Assembly: GCA_032622095.1 (NCBI GenBank)
Contig: CP136063.1
Location: 146,499,379 to 146,563,378 of the forward strand
Direction of reading: 5' to 3'
Length of the DNA: 64,000 bases
DNA from: Siphonodentalium dalli
Lineage: Eukaryota > Mollusca > Scaphopoda > Gadilida > Siphonodentaliidae
Part shown: positions 25,271 to 35,791 of the stretch, piece by piece
How positions within the stretch are numbered: position 1 is the stretch's first letter
How the letters are laid out: each line of letters begins with the position of its first letter
Made by a program: the position numbers and the translations under genes
The notes under the pieces: model-generated
Database searches by the model: none
What the model was told of the DNA's origin: nothing
The model's input: the letters and a program-made list of their open reading frames with translations, nothing else

Positions 25271-25615
25271 ACTGAAATGGTCACTGTCACCCCATTTCGT
25301 TCAGTTGGGTACCCAGCTTTTTTTTTATTTTCAGTTGGGTATCCAGCTTTTGTAAAATTTACATTTGGGTACCCAGCTTTGAACCTGTTAGATTTGTGAA
25401 TGCTTGTTTAGATATGAATTATGATGTATGTTCGTCACGATACTTGAAAATAATAGCGGAGAAGAATTGTATGCATAAGACATTTGTACTTCAGATCGAC
25501 TGCTCATAAAGCTGGGTACCCAAATGCTAATTTTATAAAAGCTGGGTACCCAATTGAAAGTTTTATAAAGCTGGGTACCCAACGGAACGAAATCGGGTGA
25601 CAATGACCATTTCAG
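25271..25615. mobile_element. MULE-like MITE, 345 bp, 10-bp target duplication
   Basis: CGTTAGTATC is directly repeated at 25261-25270 and 25616-25625. The inverted termini start CTGAAATGGTCA (left, after one extra A) and run for more than 100 bp. Each arm carries three copies of GGGTACCCAGCTTT (left) or its inverse (right), spaced 30-40 bp. A 9-10 bp duplication with long inverted repeats is typical of Mutator-like elements. Confidence 0.8.
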
Positions 25616-25625
25616 CGTTAGTATC

Positions 25626-26230
25626 GGACAACAATTTTATAGCTGAACGGTGTACCCATGTCCAATTGTTTCAAATCTTTATTATCATGTAGACAATAAT
25701 GTAGACAAGTGACTTGCATCCCATGGGGTTTGTGATATACATTGATTGAACTGTCTTTAAGTGTCGTAATGTCACGTCTTGTGTCATGTTCCTCTACCGT
25801 TGATAGTGGGGTAAGAAAAACTGTTGACACATTTACATAAAAATTTACACTACTTAACCCATCAAATTGTTAACAATAAAACACAATTACGATTCTTTAA
25901 CTTTTGTTTCTATTTATATTACCGTAGATGTTCAGAACTTGAGTTTAAACTATCGTCTGATTTACTACCAGTAAATTATATGATAACTGTTTTGACAATG
26001 AGATCACAGGTGCCGACACAGATTGGCGACTCACGAGTAACATTATAATCATGCTTGAAGCATGCGTGAATGGTATGAGAAGAATTTGAGTTATGATTGA
26101 CTACTTGTAAGTTGCGACAATGTACAGGATGCTTATTAACTAAATTTAGATTGATGGATAACAACTGTTGTCAATTTTTTTCCTGGTAAGAACTATGCAC
26201 TCAATTCACCCAAACTGGAAATAGCAGTCA
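25626..26230. other. SMC5 intron, no gene recognised
   Basis: Only short frames on both strands; nothing structured noticed. Confidence 0.4.
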
Positions 26231-26238
26231 TTCCAAAT

Positions 26239-27335
26239 TAGAGATGGGCGGTTAACCGTGGAATCAGTTCGGTTTCGGTTGTCGGGAAAAACCGGAAATC
26301 ACAACCGTTGTAAGTTGGGAAAACCCGTTGTTTCGGTTGTCACAACTTCCTGTAATCATGGCAGAACACGACGAACAAACGAGTCCTGTGTGGAAATATT
26401 TTTCAAAGAAAGATAAGAAATCTAAGTGTGCCGCCTGTAATATATGCAGAAAGGAGTTCGCATGGTGAAATCGCGCGACGAATTAATTACGTTGCTTCCG
26501 TGTACACCTATTTTCGCCGTAGTAAACACAACACAACTTCACAAGTCAGTTTATTTCTCATGTTATTTTAATCATTAAGGCCGTACAAATACTCTGAAAG
26601 GTGAATTTGATAACGAGGATACGATATGAAAAGGTATCAATGATTGTTACCCGCATTCCCTATTAGTTTTTATCACTGTTTGGATGTTAAATCGTCAAAT
26701 ATATTTGTGCCCCGTTGATTAAAAATGTTATGCCGGAATCGGAGCCGGAATGAATTCTACCGTTTGTCGGTAAACTGTTGAGAAATAGCACTCATTCAGG
26801 TGACTTGTATTGGATGCATGTATACTGTATAGTGTGTACAATATTATGTTCCCTAAATATGGTAATAGGCATATAGCCAGATAATGTGATTGAGAGATTC
26901 TAGTCATGTTTTATTTTCATTTTGTTGTTTATTTCACATATTCTATACACATATATCTAGTCACACACATTAGTTTTATGCCAATATAAATGATCATTAT
27001 ATTATTTCACACTTATGATCATATGATGCTGAATTGCAGTCATATACAATACACAGACTCACTTGCATTCTAGCACTGCCACTCGACATGGACATTAACA
27101 ATATACATGTAATAGTAACAATATGATACATAATTTAATATTATAAAAGGACATGTACCTCACAAGTTATGGTGATACAATTGGTGTGTTTTCTTTGTAA
27201 TATGATGAAGCATAATTAGATTTTGTTCACATTAGTAATTTTTATTAATAAAAACCGAAACCGAGACTCAACTCTTTTTCCACAACCGAAACCGAAACCG
27301 AAACCGAGGCAAAATTTCACAACCGCCCATCTCTA
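26239..27335 (+). mobile_element. Deleted hAT transposon, 1.1 kb, TAGAGATGGGC ends
   Basis: The left end TAGAGATGGGCGGTTAACCG is inverted at the right (AACCGCCCATCTCTA), flanked by the perfect 8-bp duplication TTCCAAAT (26231-26238 and 27336-27343). Eight-base duplications and TAGAG/CAGAG termini define hAT elements. Near the right end AACCGAAACCGA is tandemly repeated (27285-27306), and related GTTTCGGTTGTC words lie near the left end. A truncated BED finger frame starts at 26358. Confidence 0.93.
26358..26468 (+). pseudogene. Truncated BED zinc-finger start of a hAT transposase
   Basis: ATG followed by 35 more codons and a TGA. The peptide reads MAEHDEQTSPVWKYFSKKD, then CAACNICRKEF. 'SPVWKYF' plus a CxxC pair is the usual start of a BED finger, but the expected His pair is missing because the frame stops at once. 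The remaining 0.85 kb of the element has no transposase, so this is the 5' coding stub left by an internal deletion. It is similar in layout to the start of the larger transposase at 49166. Confidence 0.75.
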
Positions 27336-27343
27336 TTCCAAAT

Positions 27344-27827
27344 GATGTGTATGGATAAGTTTGGTTATTTACAATAATTATAAACAGGACCCAAATTGTC
27401 CTCATTTGCCTATTATGCAATGTCATCCCCCCCCCCCCCAGATTGGCTGTTATTGAAAATAGTTCTGATCTGATATTTATGAAACAGTTGACATATAACA
27501 TGATGTCACTCAATACGAATCTTTGTAATGAGGTCAGCTGTTTAAAGCTTTCTCGATGTCTCTTTAACCACTCTAACCATATCAAATTTGAACAATGAAA
27601 ATAATTTCTTTTTACACTGTCACAATTTTTTTTTTGTATTCAATATGCTGGCTGTGGGCGTAAATTTATTAAAAGCTAGCATATTTTGTTTGGCAATCGG
27701 CAAAATTGCCAGGTCTGATTATTATCCGATGGGCTATTATCGTTATCAGCTATTGCTGATTCCGATTATCTGAACATCACTAGCTAATGTTATGAAGAAG
27801 GTGTTTCAAATGAGCTAATCTACTTAC
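27344..27827. other. SMC5 intron, poly-C tract
   Basis: Contains a run of 13 C (27427-27439). No gene recognised. Confidence 0.4.
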
Positions 27828-27927
27828 TGATTTCTGAGTGGCTGGCCTGTCATTAACTTTCCAACTTGATGTGTTCTTCTTTGTTATTTCTCTTTGAATG
27901 ACAAAGTCATCACCATTGGGGTTAAAT
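27828..27927 (-). CDS. smc5: SMC5 exon: ATPase head, after Walker A
   Basis: The minus-strand exon begins after TTCTCACAG and ends before GTAAGTAG. The 100 bp are one base plus 33 codons. The first base completes the TT left by the Walker A exon (30378-30572) to give Leu. It then reads FNPNGDDFVIQREITKKNTS and SWKVNDRPATQKS. This matches the SMC5 head segment '..IELF...GN.VI.REI.......W.IN.+.....+', the strand pair behind the P-loop. It ends in phase 0, which is what the next exon (19674-19799) needs. Charged and polar surface residues differ from vertebrate SMC5, as expected in a distant animal. No defects are seen. Confidence 0.93.
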
Positions 27928-28730
27928 CTGTGAGAACATAGTTGAGAAGTCACTGCATGTCCGAATCAGATTAAACCAAATCGGCCTCATTTGCATATTA
28001 TGCAATATCCCACTCACATTGGCTGTTGTCGACAATACTTCTGATCATGACTACTAATTTGTTGTGATTAATATTATTCACCATAAGGTGTCTGACCTGT
28101 TCGTGCTCTTTGGATATAATGTCCTTAGTAAGACACCCAGTTATGTTCTGTGTTTCGACGGTGTCGAGTGTTGGTCTCAGTGTATGGGTCAGTATGTGAG
28201 ACTTATATGACTCCCAGATGTTGTGTTTTCCATTTCTGGTGGCATTTATATAATTTGTATTGATAGATATTGCCCTTCATGTGTGGAAGTTTTTCATGTG
28301 TCTGGGCGGGAACGGTTAGTATTAATTGCTTGGTGTTCCTAAACTCCGTATTTATGTTAGGTTCACCTGTGTCTGATTGTTTGACTTCTGTTTCTGAGGT
28401 GAGCCATACGTCGCTGGAGGATGGTGTGGCTGTAATTTGTGTAGCCATATTCTAAGTAGTTGTGGTGATTAATTACAAGATTATAGTTTAGCAAGGGAAG
28501 CCTAACTGTCTTAGTAAAGGTCAGTATAAATTGTCGTAAGTTGCTTATTAAGTATGATAACTTAGGTATTTGATGTACAAATACTTTTTGTATTAAATAT
28601 AGTGTAACTGATTTCGTTTGGATTAAGTTTTCAGGTGAATTGTTGTGCCAAAGTATATATGAGATGATATACATACATGATTTATTTGAATGCCTGACTA
28701 TATTGGCTTAACAAAATTTCCATGACCTTG
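27928..28730. other. SMC5 intron with possible decayed coding DNA
   Basis: 28203-28674 has two overlapping minus-strand frames (for example ITATPSSSDVWLTSETEVKQ). They could be old retroelement sequence, but I recognise no domain. Confidence 0.3.
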
Positions 28731-28736
28731 AAAGCC

Positions 28737-28800
28737 AGTGCATTCTCTTTTATATGGGAGGCTCCCCATGGGAGACTCGCATATATAAGAGAATGCACAA
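28737..28800. repeat. 64-bp inverted repeat
   Basis: GTGCATTCTCTT at the left is repeated in inverse at the right (AAGAGAATGCAC). Inner arms ATATGGGAG / CTCGCATAT and a GGCTCCCCATGGGAG centre make a long hairpin. It may be a very small foldback element. Confidence 0.7.
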
Positions 28801-28853
28801 GCACAGGGTCTTCATTGCTCTTACCAGCACAACTCTGGTCATGAAATGGTTAA

Positions 28854-29181
28854 CCTCTTCGCTGCTAAATGACGTTATGACGTCGTGTGCTGGGCTGTTG
28901 ACGTTATTGGCATTTTCCAATGGGAAAATATAGCGGGAATGTCAAAAGAACCATAAAGTGACTCAGCTGAAAGGCTATTATTGTTCACAATCGTGGAACA
29001 TCATACACTGTTTGAAACGTCGAGATACAGTTATTACGATGCACTAATCTCTGAGTTCCAGTTATGTATAATGGCCTACTTCTAGTGTGCTGAAGTAGGT
29101 CCGTAGTACCTACGGACCATATAGCACACGGCGTGCACTTTTACGTCCGTAATAGATACGGACGTCATAGCAGCGAAGAGG
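28854..29181. mobile_element. TTAA-flanked MITE, 328 bp
   Basis: CCTCTTCGCTGCTA at the left and TAGCAGCGAAGAGG at the right form perfect 14-bp termini, each bordered by TTAA (28850-28853 and 29182-29185). Inside are GACGTTATGACGTC-like words and the palindrome GGTCCGTAG TAC CTACGGACC at 29098-29118. TTAA targeting again suggests a piggyBac- or Kolobok-related source, but the termini differ from the 21148 element, so it is a second family. Confidence 0.88.
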
Positions 29182-29185
29182 TTAA

Positions 29186-29520
29186 TATTAATAGTAAAAA
29201 TAAACTTTATCTGTCAAACAGGTAATTTGTATCTGAGATAAACATGGGATAAAATTCCATTCATAAAGCCACTATCAGAACTATCTTGGAGAGCTGTTGA
29301 CATTGAGATAATTAATGACTGCAAACATTTTGCAGAGCAATACCAATGTATTGTGTTACTCCTACAGCTGTGATCAAAACAAGAATTTTAATGGGGTGAA
29401 GTAGGCAGAGATAATATGGTATGGTACAGCATGGTGTGGCAGGGACAGGAGGTGGGGTGGGGGTGGGTAGCTGTGATGTGTCTAAAAAAAAATCAAAGAT
29501 AAAAATGCAAAAATGTAATT
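29186..29520. other. SMC5 intron, no gene
   Basis: A G-rich low-complexity patch lies at 29446-29467 (ggtggggtgggggtgggtag). Nothing else noticed. Confidence 0.4.
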
Positions 29521-29529
29521 TTTTGTTTT

Positions 29530-30065
29530 TAGAGTTATGTCCCTGGCTCTGCCCCTATTTGACCCAGTGACCCAATTTGCAAAAAATCTGAACCCCAGTC
29601 ACCCAAGGTCCCTCCGTACCAAATATAAGCTAATTCGGCCTAATGTTTCTTGAGAAGATGTCATTCTAAGAATTACTATGGAGGAATAGAGTTATGGCCC
29701 TGGTTTCTCAACTAATCAACCTGGTGACCTCATTTGAACAAATCTGAACTCCAGTCATTCAAGAACCCTTCATACCAAATATAAGCTAAATCGGACCAAT
29801 TGTTCTAGACAAGAAGTCGTTTTAAGAAATACCATGGAGGGAAAGAGTTATGGCCCTGGCTTCGCAACTATTTGACCCAGTGACCTCATTTGAACAAATC
29901 TGAATGGGAGTCACCTAGGGAACATCCACACCAAATATGAACCCATTCCATCTAATGGAATCAGAGGAGAAGATGTTTAAAGAATTGTTGAAGGACGGAC
30001 GATGGATGGACGGACGAGGAGTGATGACTATAGCTCCACCGGAGACTTCCGTCTCAGGTGAGCTA
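29530..30065 (+). mobile_element. Tandem-module element R2 with terminal hairpin
   Basis: 'gagttatgNccctgg' opens modules at 29532, 29689 and 29845, a period of about 157 bp. Each module contains ACCAAATATAAGCTAA(T/A)TC or a close variant. The array passes into a GGACGGACGATGGATGG microsatellite (29992-30018) and ends in the hairpin 30031-30065 with arms TAGCTCCACCGGAGAC and GTCTCAGGTGAGCTA, followed by AAAAAGG. Confidence 0.65.
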
Positions 30066-30377
30066 AAAAGGATATAACCCCTTCCTTACTAAATATACTC
30101 ATTGATGAGTAGTTCCATTAGGAAATGAAATGTTTGGATAATAAGTTCAAAGAAAGAGTTAAAGGCTCACAGGCATTGTATCAGTTTGGCTCAAAAGTAG
30201 AATGGAGGAGGTTGTAGCAAAATTGAATAGTCTGCGGCTTCTGAGAATCTATTAAATAGTTATTAATGGAGTATAACTTTTTCCAAACACATAAATCCTT
30301 AATAGAAGCTGACTGACTGTTCTGAAGTTTTGTGAAAAAACAAACGTTCAGGGGAATGTTTAATTATTCATACTCAC

Positions 30378-30572
30378 AACTGGAGCTCAATACGAGCAAC
30401 GCTCTCCCCGTACTTGATGTAATTAGAAGGCTGGTTGGCTCTGCTAAGCCAACTGGTTTTTCCAGCTAACCCCAAGCATATGGCACATATGATGGTTGAC
30501 TTTCCTGAACCATTTGGCCCAATAACAACATTTAGCATTGGTCCCGGATTAAACTCCACTGAGTCATATGTC
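30378..30572 (-). CDS. smc5: SMC5 exon: Walker A (P-loop) ATP-binding region
   Basis: On the minus strand the exon follows CCTTTCAG and precedes GTGAGT. Its 195 bp are one base, 64 codons and two bases. It reads TYDSVEFNPGPMLNVV, then the P-loop GPNGSGKST, then IICAICLGLAGKTSWLSR and YIKYGESVARIELQ. 'YD.VE..PGP.LN.I(V/I)G.NG(S/T)GKS.I+CAICLGLAGK' is specific to SMC5 among SMC proteins (SMC1-4 and SMC6 lack the CAICLGLAGK form). The P-loop is intact. The phase at the 3' edge (TT-) fits the next exon exactly. The exon carrying the preceding start (usually ...GSIVRI..NF) was not found upstream in the window. Confidence 0.95.
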
Positions 30573-30779
30573 CTGAAAGGAGGATCAAGGTGTTAAAGAT
30601 GACAAACAAAATTACTAAATAAGAACAACAGATGACTTGTAAAACACATTCTTCAGTGAATTAGCTCAAATAAATTTTAAGCCATATGAAAGTTTGAAGC
30701 CCCAATTTTCCCCCAAATTATACATAGTATTATGCTCGTTTGTGGTCCGGTTCCGCTAGGCCATGGAAAAAAAAGTTTT

Positions 30780-31180
30780 AAAAATATTTTTCAAATACAT
30801 GTGGGCTGCATTGTGTGCCGATGGGTTCCATATTTTTTTTCGAAACTTGGAAAACAATTTGATAGCTCTCGTCTAGAGCCATCACAAAGAGCTATAGGAA
30901 CTTTGATGACAATCGAATTGGGATGTGACCTGTGGGCCCCACAGTGTGGGGGGGGGTGCCAAAAAATTGAGTTATTCAAAAAGTTAAATCATATAGTTTC
31001 ATGGCTGCTGGTGGTCATGTTTTTCGTTGGAAATCGTTCAATGTCAATAGCTTCTATCTAGAGATCATCCTATTTAAAACATGTCTATAAATTGTTTTTA
31101 AATTCCGCCAATTTGCCAAATGGGGACTGCAGGGTCTGCCAATGAATTCAAACGTGGAATACAAGATGACAGCCGGTGAC
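30780..31180 (+). repeat. Dispersed repeat related to 18940-19430
   Basis: Shares GTGGGCTGCA.TGTGTGC, TCTAGAG..CATC and TGTCTATAAATTGTTTT-type modules with the earlier copy, in the same orientation. It has an internal poly-G (30948-30956). Confidence 0.5.
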
Positions 31181-31551
31181 TATGTTTCTTATTAACAATT
31201 TTCAGAACAATCATGGGACAACATTTTGGAGAAAACAATTTAACTTGTTTCAAAAAAGGAGGATTGTTCAAAACAGACAGAACCAACTGTTACAGAATCA
31301 GATTTGCAATCTGTTAGCACTGTTGATTATGACCTTAATTAATTAGTGACATTGTGGCTCCAGATGGACTCGGCACTGACCACAGGGGTGTCATACTTGG
31401 AATTTCCAACTGCACCCTCCCCTTTGAATCAATTGAAATTAAATCCATTGCATCCCCCCTTCTTGCATGGATGTGGAAACAAGGGGGGGGGGGGACTATG
31501 GTAAAATATTTCAACACTAGGAAACTCATGCCTCACACAAGATTTGTTGGA

Positions 31552-31783
31552 AATTTACAGCACATATAGGATGTAATTTACAGCACATATAGGATGTAAT
31601 TTACAGCACATAAAGGATGTAATTTACAGCACATATAGGATGTAATTTACAGCACATATAGGATGTAATTTACAGCACATAAAGGATGTAATTTACAGCA
31701 CATATAGGATGTAATTTACAGCACATATAGGATGTAATTTACAGCACATATAGGATGAAATTAACAGCACATATAGGATGTAA
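31552..31783. repeat. 23-bp satellite, about 10 units
   Basis: The unit CACATATAGGATGTAATTTA plus CAG repeats head to tail with very few changes. Units 3 and 6 read CACATAAAGG, giving a three-unit (69-bp) super-repeat over the first six units. There are no spacers, so this is a satellite and not a CRISPR array. Confidence 0.95.
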
Positions 31784-31852
31784 TGGTACTCATTGTTTGA
31801 TTTTCCAACCAATAATTACCAGTAGGATAATTAGTTATATTTAGACCAACAG

Positions 31853-32076
31853 TACAGTAATGCTCTAATTAATCGACTCCTTAACCACAGCAGAATTATG
31901 GGTAACTTTTCAGGATTTAGTTGGAAATATGGCTTTTTGCCATTCATCGGAATTTCCGAAAGCTCTCAGGGAGAGCTTTCCGATGAATGCAACAAGCCAT
32001 ATTTCCGACTAAATCCTGAAAAGTTACCCATAATTCTGATGTGGTTAAGGAGTCGATAATTTAGAGCATTACTGTA
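31853..32076. mobile_element. Palindromic foldback MITE, 224 bp
   Basis: Left TACAGTAATGCTCTAATTAA and right ...TTAGAGCATTACTGTA are inverse. The arms also share AGCAGAATTATGGGTAACTT and CAGGATTTAGT. It is nearly a complete palindrome centred near 31967. It is a second copy of the 9049-9222 family with longer arms. The TA at each edge may be the target duplication. Confidence 0.88.
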
Positions 32077-32328
32077 GCATATTTTTGGTTCAAGGGGGGA
32101 TATGTGCAGTCAGAAATATTAAGGTGGACACCCCCCAAAGACACTCTAGCCACGTCCCTGCCCATTTTGGTGGGAATTTTCATTGAAAGCTGAAGATTGT
32201 AGCTTGTAATATGCTGAAATGTAAGTCGATATTATTTAATTTAATTGTTGACGATATGTTTTTATTGTTCAAGGACAATACACAATATTTTATAGAACAT
32301 TTTGAAATCTTCTGTATTTTACTGTTTT
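32077..32328. other. No gene; 3' side of the LINE
   Basis: AT-rich sequence. The minus-strand LINE frame fades out here; no poly-A or tandem tail could be assigned with confidence. Confidence 0.4.
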
Positions 32329-32640
32329 TCACAAAAATAAATGAATGGGTGTGCAATAAATAAAGGAACTTGCAAGATGTTCATTGAAGGACATGTTGTT
32401 AGATATGTCAATTCCAAGGTATGAGACTGAGCTGTCCTGTTGTAGAATTTGACCATGTAAGATGTACTGACGGTGGGATGGGTGTTTCTTCCGAGTTACT
32501 GTTAGCACCTGGAATTTTCTTGGGTTGAAAGACATGTCCCATTTCTTTTCCCATTCCTCCAATTTAAGCAGATCATTTTGTTGAGTATTGTGATCACAAG
32601 AGCTATTGATGGTCATGTAAACAGCGAAAAGTCTAGTCTG
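32329..32640 (-). pseudogene. LINE reverse transcriptase, palm end and thumb, catalytic Asp pair deleted
   Basis: The minus-strand frame reads TRLFAVYMTINSS, then LLKLEEWEKKWDMSFNPRKF, QVLTVTRKKHP and VSYLGIDISNNMSFNEHL. This is the usual CR1/Jockey-type RT order (RLFADD..VY.TI; L..WE..W.M.F...K...L.VT+K; YLG..I......HI). The F-A-D-D box reads F-A-V: about four residues including both catalytic aspartates are absent at 32622-32626. After NEHL the frame runs out instead of continuing into the C-terminal part, so the 3' end is truncated. It belongs to the same element as 32732-33448. Confidence 0.85.
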
Positions 32641-32731
32641 GGATGTGATATGGTTTGAAAGACAGGGCTTAAAATCTTTCGAGAATCAGAATCATGATTC
32701 TCAGTTTGATTCTCGTTACGCTGTAGAAATG
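32641..32731. repeat. Small palindromic insertion in the LINE
   Basis: Between the RT blocks lies about 90 bp not expected in an RT. It holds the inverted pair GAGAATCAGAATC / GATTCTCAG...GATTCTC around 32679-32719. It replaces the usual 'NDLP' segment that should precede RLFADD. Confidence 0.6.
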
Positions 32732-33448
32732 CTATATTTTGATTCTTGCAAAATTTATGTATATTAGGAACAACAGGGGGCCCAGGACATTGTCCTTGGG
32801 TACCCCCGAAGTAACCGAGACAGGAGAGGAGCTTTCCTCTTCCAACAGATTAACCTGACTGTGGCCATGTAAGAAAGATCTTATCCAGTTTAAGATCGGG
32901 CCTCTAATTCCATGTTCATTTAATTTAAATAATAGATTTGCATGACTGACTTTGTCAAAAGCTTTACTGAAGTCCAATAGGATGATGACGTCAGTTTGGT
33001 AGTCTTTGAAGAGTTTTTCAGCTAGATCATCAATGAGTTGAATAAGCTGTGTCTCACAGGATGGATGTTCATGGAAACCATGTTGTAAGCCATACAGTAT
33101 GTTGTGTGTTGCAAGATGCTTGGTTATGTCCGAAGCAATAATATGTTCCGTAATTTTGCACAGCATGCATTCTAAAGTTATTGGCTGATAGTTTGATGGG
33201 TCTACTCTATCACCTTTCTTAAATATTGCCTTTAGTCCAGTCAGTTGGTAGCAACCTGGTGTCAAGAGTTTTCTGGATGAGCACTGGCTGGTGTTATTTC
33301 ATACCAAAGTTCTTTTAGAGTTATGTCATCTGGTCCGGCATCCTTGTTGGTTTTGAGATTTGCAATTTGTTTAAAGACTCTAGATTCATCCACATTAATT
33401 TGCTTGACAGTAGGGTACCCATAATTATTTGACTGGATGTACTCTTCA
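32732..33448 (-). pseudogene. LINE reverse transcriptase, fingers and palm
   Basis: Two minus-strand frames. From 33447 the first contains VKQINVDESRVFKQIANLKT and DAGPDDITLKEL. A frame change near 33265 leads to IFKKGDRVDPSNYQPITLEC, LQHGFHEHPSCETQLI, VIILLDFSKAFDKVSH and SVTSGVPKDNVLGPLLFLIY. These are the canonical non-LTR RT blocks (K..GPD.I; KKGD..P.NYRPI.L; QHGF...SC.TQL; LDFSKAFDKV.H; SGVPQG..LGPLLFL.Y), with PQG changed to PKD. It resembles CR1/Jockey-superfamily elements. The 5' part of the same LINE continues beyond 37240, interrupted by a DNA transposon. Confidence 0.9.
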
Positions 33449-34486
33449 GATGCACTGGGGGGAAACTGTTTCACCAGAATCGATTCTATCGCTATTTCCG
33501 TTCCGACGCTATCGCTACATTTACTGATTTTTCAACCATTTTGAATGACAAAAATGTGAATAATAAGGACAACATTCAGGAAAATTGTAAGTATATAGTT
33601 TTTAAATAGTTATCCACACATACGTCAATGGATCTAGATCCAGGAAACATTCATTTCAATGTTCCAGGATGGAAACACTCTCCATATCACATATTAATGT
33701 TAATTTTACGTGATGATCAGTCATATTGTTTTGATAATTTTGCAAAACTTCATCTTAACCTTCGAAATAGTATGAAACAAGAGAGGATCTCGCCTGTTTC
33801 AATACGATTTATATAATATTTGATCATATAAGTTAAATCTTGACACATCAAACTATTTGAAAAAGTAAAAATCAATTAGTGAAACGCGTAATTGTAAAGT
33901 AACACGTGGGTTCCGACTCTATAATTTTTGGTTCTGACACTTTCTCACACCAAATTGATAGGTTCCGGTTCGATTGCCAGTTCAATTGACACGAAATTAC
34001 TCTGATTTTGAGACAGATTAATGCAATAGTAATGGACATGTAGAGCTTCAAAACTTATTTTGGACTCCGTTGAAGCTTATATATGTTTCTTGACTATTTG
34101 GTCAAACATTTATACAGTTAAATTTCAACTGTAAGATCATCATTTGCAGATATCGTCTATAGTGACACACTTATATCTCTCTATTTATCCAGAGAATCAG
34201 ATGCTATTATTGCAAGAAGAAGTTTGCCGTTGAGATATTTTGTAGATTCACATCATGATGATGAACCTGTTGTTATTCTATAGTGGGAGAAGATGACGTT
34301 GAGTCGTTGGGTAGAAACCATAGATACAAAATCATTAATTTTTTGGGTGCAACGGAAGAAACTGAGATAGGGCGATGCAGAATTCGTGCTGAACGAAGAA
34401 AAAATGTCGCTTGAAGTTGTCTGCGGCAGAATTTCATCTATTACTAAGTCCATGCATGTGCCAACGTTTCAAAAAAGAACACGCCA

Positions 34487-34970
34487 GTGAATGATGTTCA
34501 TGCCGGGAGGTCATTATTTACCGACACGATCGACTCCAATATGGATATAGATTGCTGCGATTCAGTTAAAGTGATATCTGCGACATTGGACGAGATAACT
34601 GGCCTCTTACCAGAAACAATACACCATTTAAACGACACAGATAGGTTTCCAGACTGGATGTCTTTTCTTCGACAATTAGCCTCGGGGACATTCCCGATGA
34701 ATAATGTATCTTTTCAGCTATTTCTAGATGTACGATTTCTTGAATCAGAGGGTGCAACAAGCATGCAGTTCTGGCAACAGACTATTTCAATCCGAATTCA
34801 TTCGGTTTATGGGCGGGCCGAAATGTGCAGGGTTCCAGGATTGGGAAAGTGCTGATACAAAAGATGACCGAATTAATTTTGTGTGCCCCAGTTTAAAAAC
34901 ACTTAGGACAGAATTAAATTCTTCAGAGAGTGAATGCAACAAACCCGGAATCATTGGTCAAAATATATAA
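34487..34970 (+). pseudogene. Unidentified protein remnant inside the 3.8-kb transposon
   Basis: 34487-34735 reads SVKVISATLDEITGLLPETI, FPDWMSFLRQLASGTFPMNN and VSFQLFLDVRFLES. After a frame change near 34730 coding-like text resumes in other frames with MQFWQQTISI, SEFIRFMGGPKCAGFQDWES and DDRINFVCPSLKTLRTEL. The blocks look like one protein cut by frameshifts (an L.LDV.+F..., FW, FLRFM.G, +INF.VPS..TL pattern). I have an impression of similar multicopy proteins in other invertebrates but cannot name the family. It may be the element's own gene or a captured fragment. Confidence 0.4.
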
Positions 34971-35204
34971 CACTAGCAGGTTAGCCCGCCACTGGCGGCA
35001 TTCGTCCCATGGCTTTGTTCGAAAAAGCAATTGCAACAGGTTCCGAGACACTTGTGCTGCATTTGTACCAAATTTCGTCAGAAACATGACATTTTTTAAT
35101 ATGAATTTAATGTTTTTTAAATTTAATATATATTTTTTCTGAATTGTTTTTTTATTTTTAAATTGTTTTAATTTTAAATTGTTTTAATTAAATTTTGTGT
35201 TTCT

Positions 35205-35430
35205 GGCGGAAATATTTACCCGTAGAAATCCCCCCTTCCTAGGAACGACAGACAACGCTCGAGCGATAACATTGCATTGAATTGAAAACAAACGCTTCCC
35301 GTCGTGAAATGTCTCTGCATAATATTTCGAGCGACAGGCTACAGACTCCCGTCATACAGATAAGTAGATAGTGAAACGAAATTTACCCGTAGAAATCCCC
35401 CTTCCTAGGAACGACAGACAACGCAGTGCC
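35205..35430. repeat. Duplicated segment with TTTACCCGTAGAAATCCCCC
   Basis: 'tttacccgtagaaatcccccc' through 'ggaacgacagacaacgc' occurs near 35215 and again near 35382, about 167 bp apart. Confidence 0.8.
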
Positions 35431-35565
35431 TTGGATTCACTTAAAAATCTGACCCGATGATGTGGTTGTTGTTGGCATTCAGGGCTTCGGGTAGTTGTTG
35501 TTGGCATCACGAAAGGGAAAATAGGATTGCGTGTATTTAGTAATTTTAACTAATTATTTTCTCGT

Positions 35566-35791
35566 CAACAATGTCGTTGTTGTTGATATTTACGGCTTGG
35601 GGGCTATTTTCTCGCCAACAATGTCGTTGGCGTTCACGGTTTGGGGCAGTGGCCATATAGCTGCGTCAGTTAGCATTTTTTTCGCCAACAATGTCGTTGT
35701 TGTTGATATTTACGGCTTGGGGGCTATTTTCTCGCCAACAATGTTGTTGGCGTTCACGGTTTGGGGCAGTGGCCATATAGCTGCGTCAGTT
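35566..35791. repeat. 120-bp tandem duplication
   Basis: CAACAATGTCGTTGTTGTTG ... GGCCATATAGCTGCGTCAGT is repeated with a 120-bp period and few differences. Because 120 is a multiple of three, it creates a repeated 93-codon plus-strand frame, which I do not regard as a gene. Confidence 0.9.

Noticed and set aside
31552-31783. CRISPR-like regular repeat
   Set aside because: Units abut with no variable spacers and the DNA is eukaryotic; it is a satellite.
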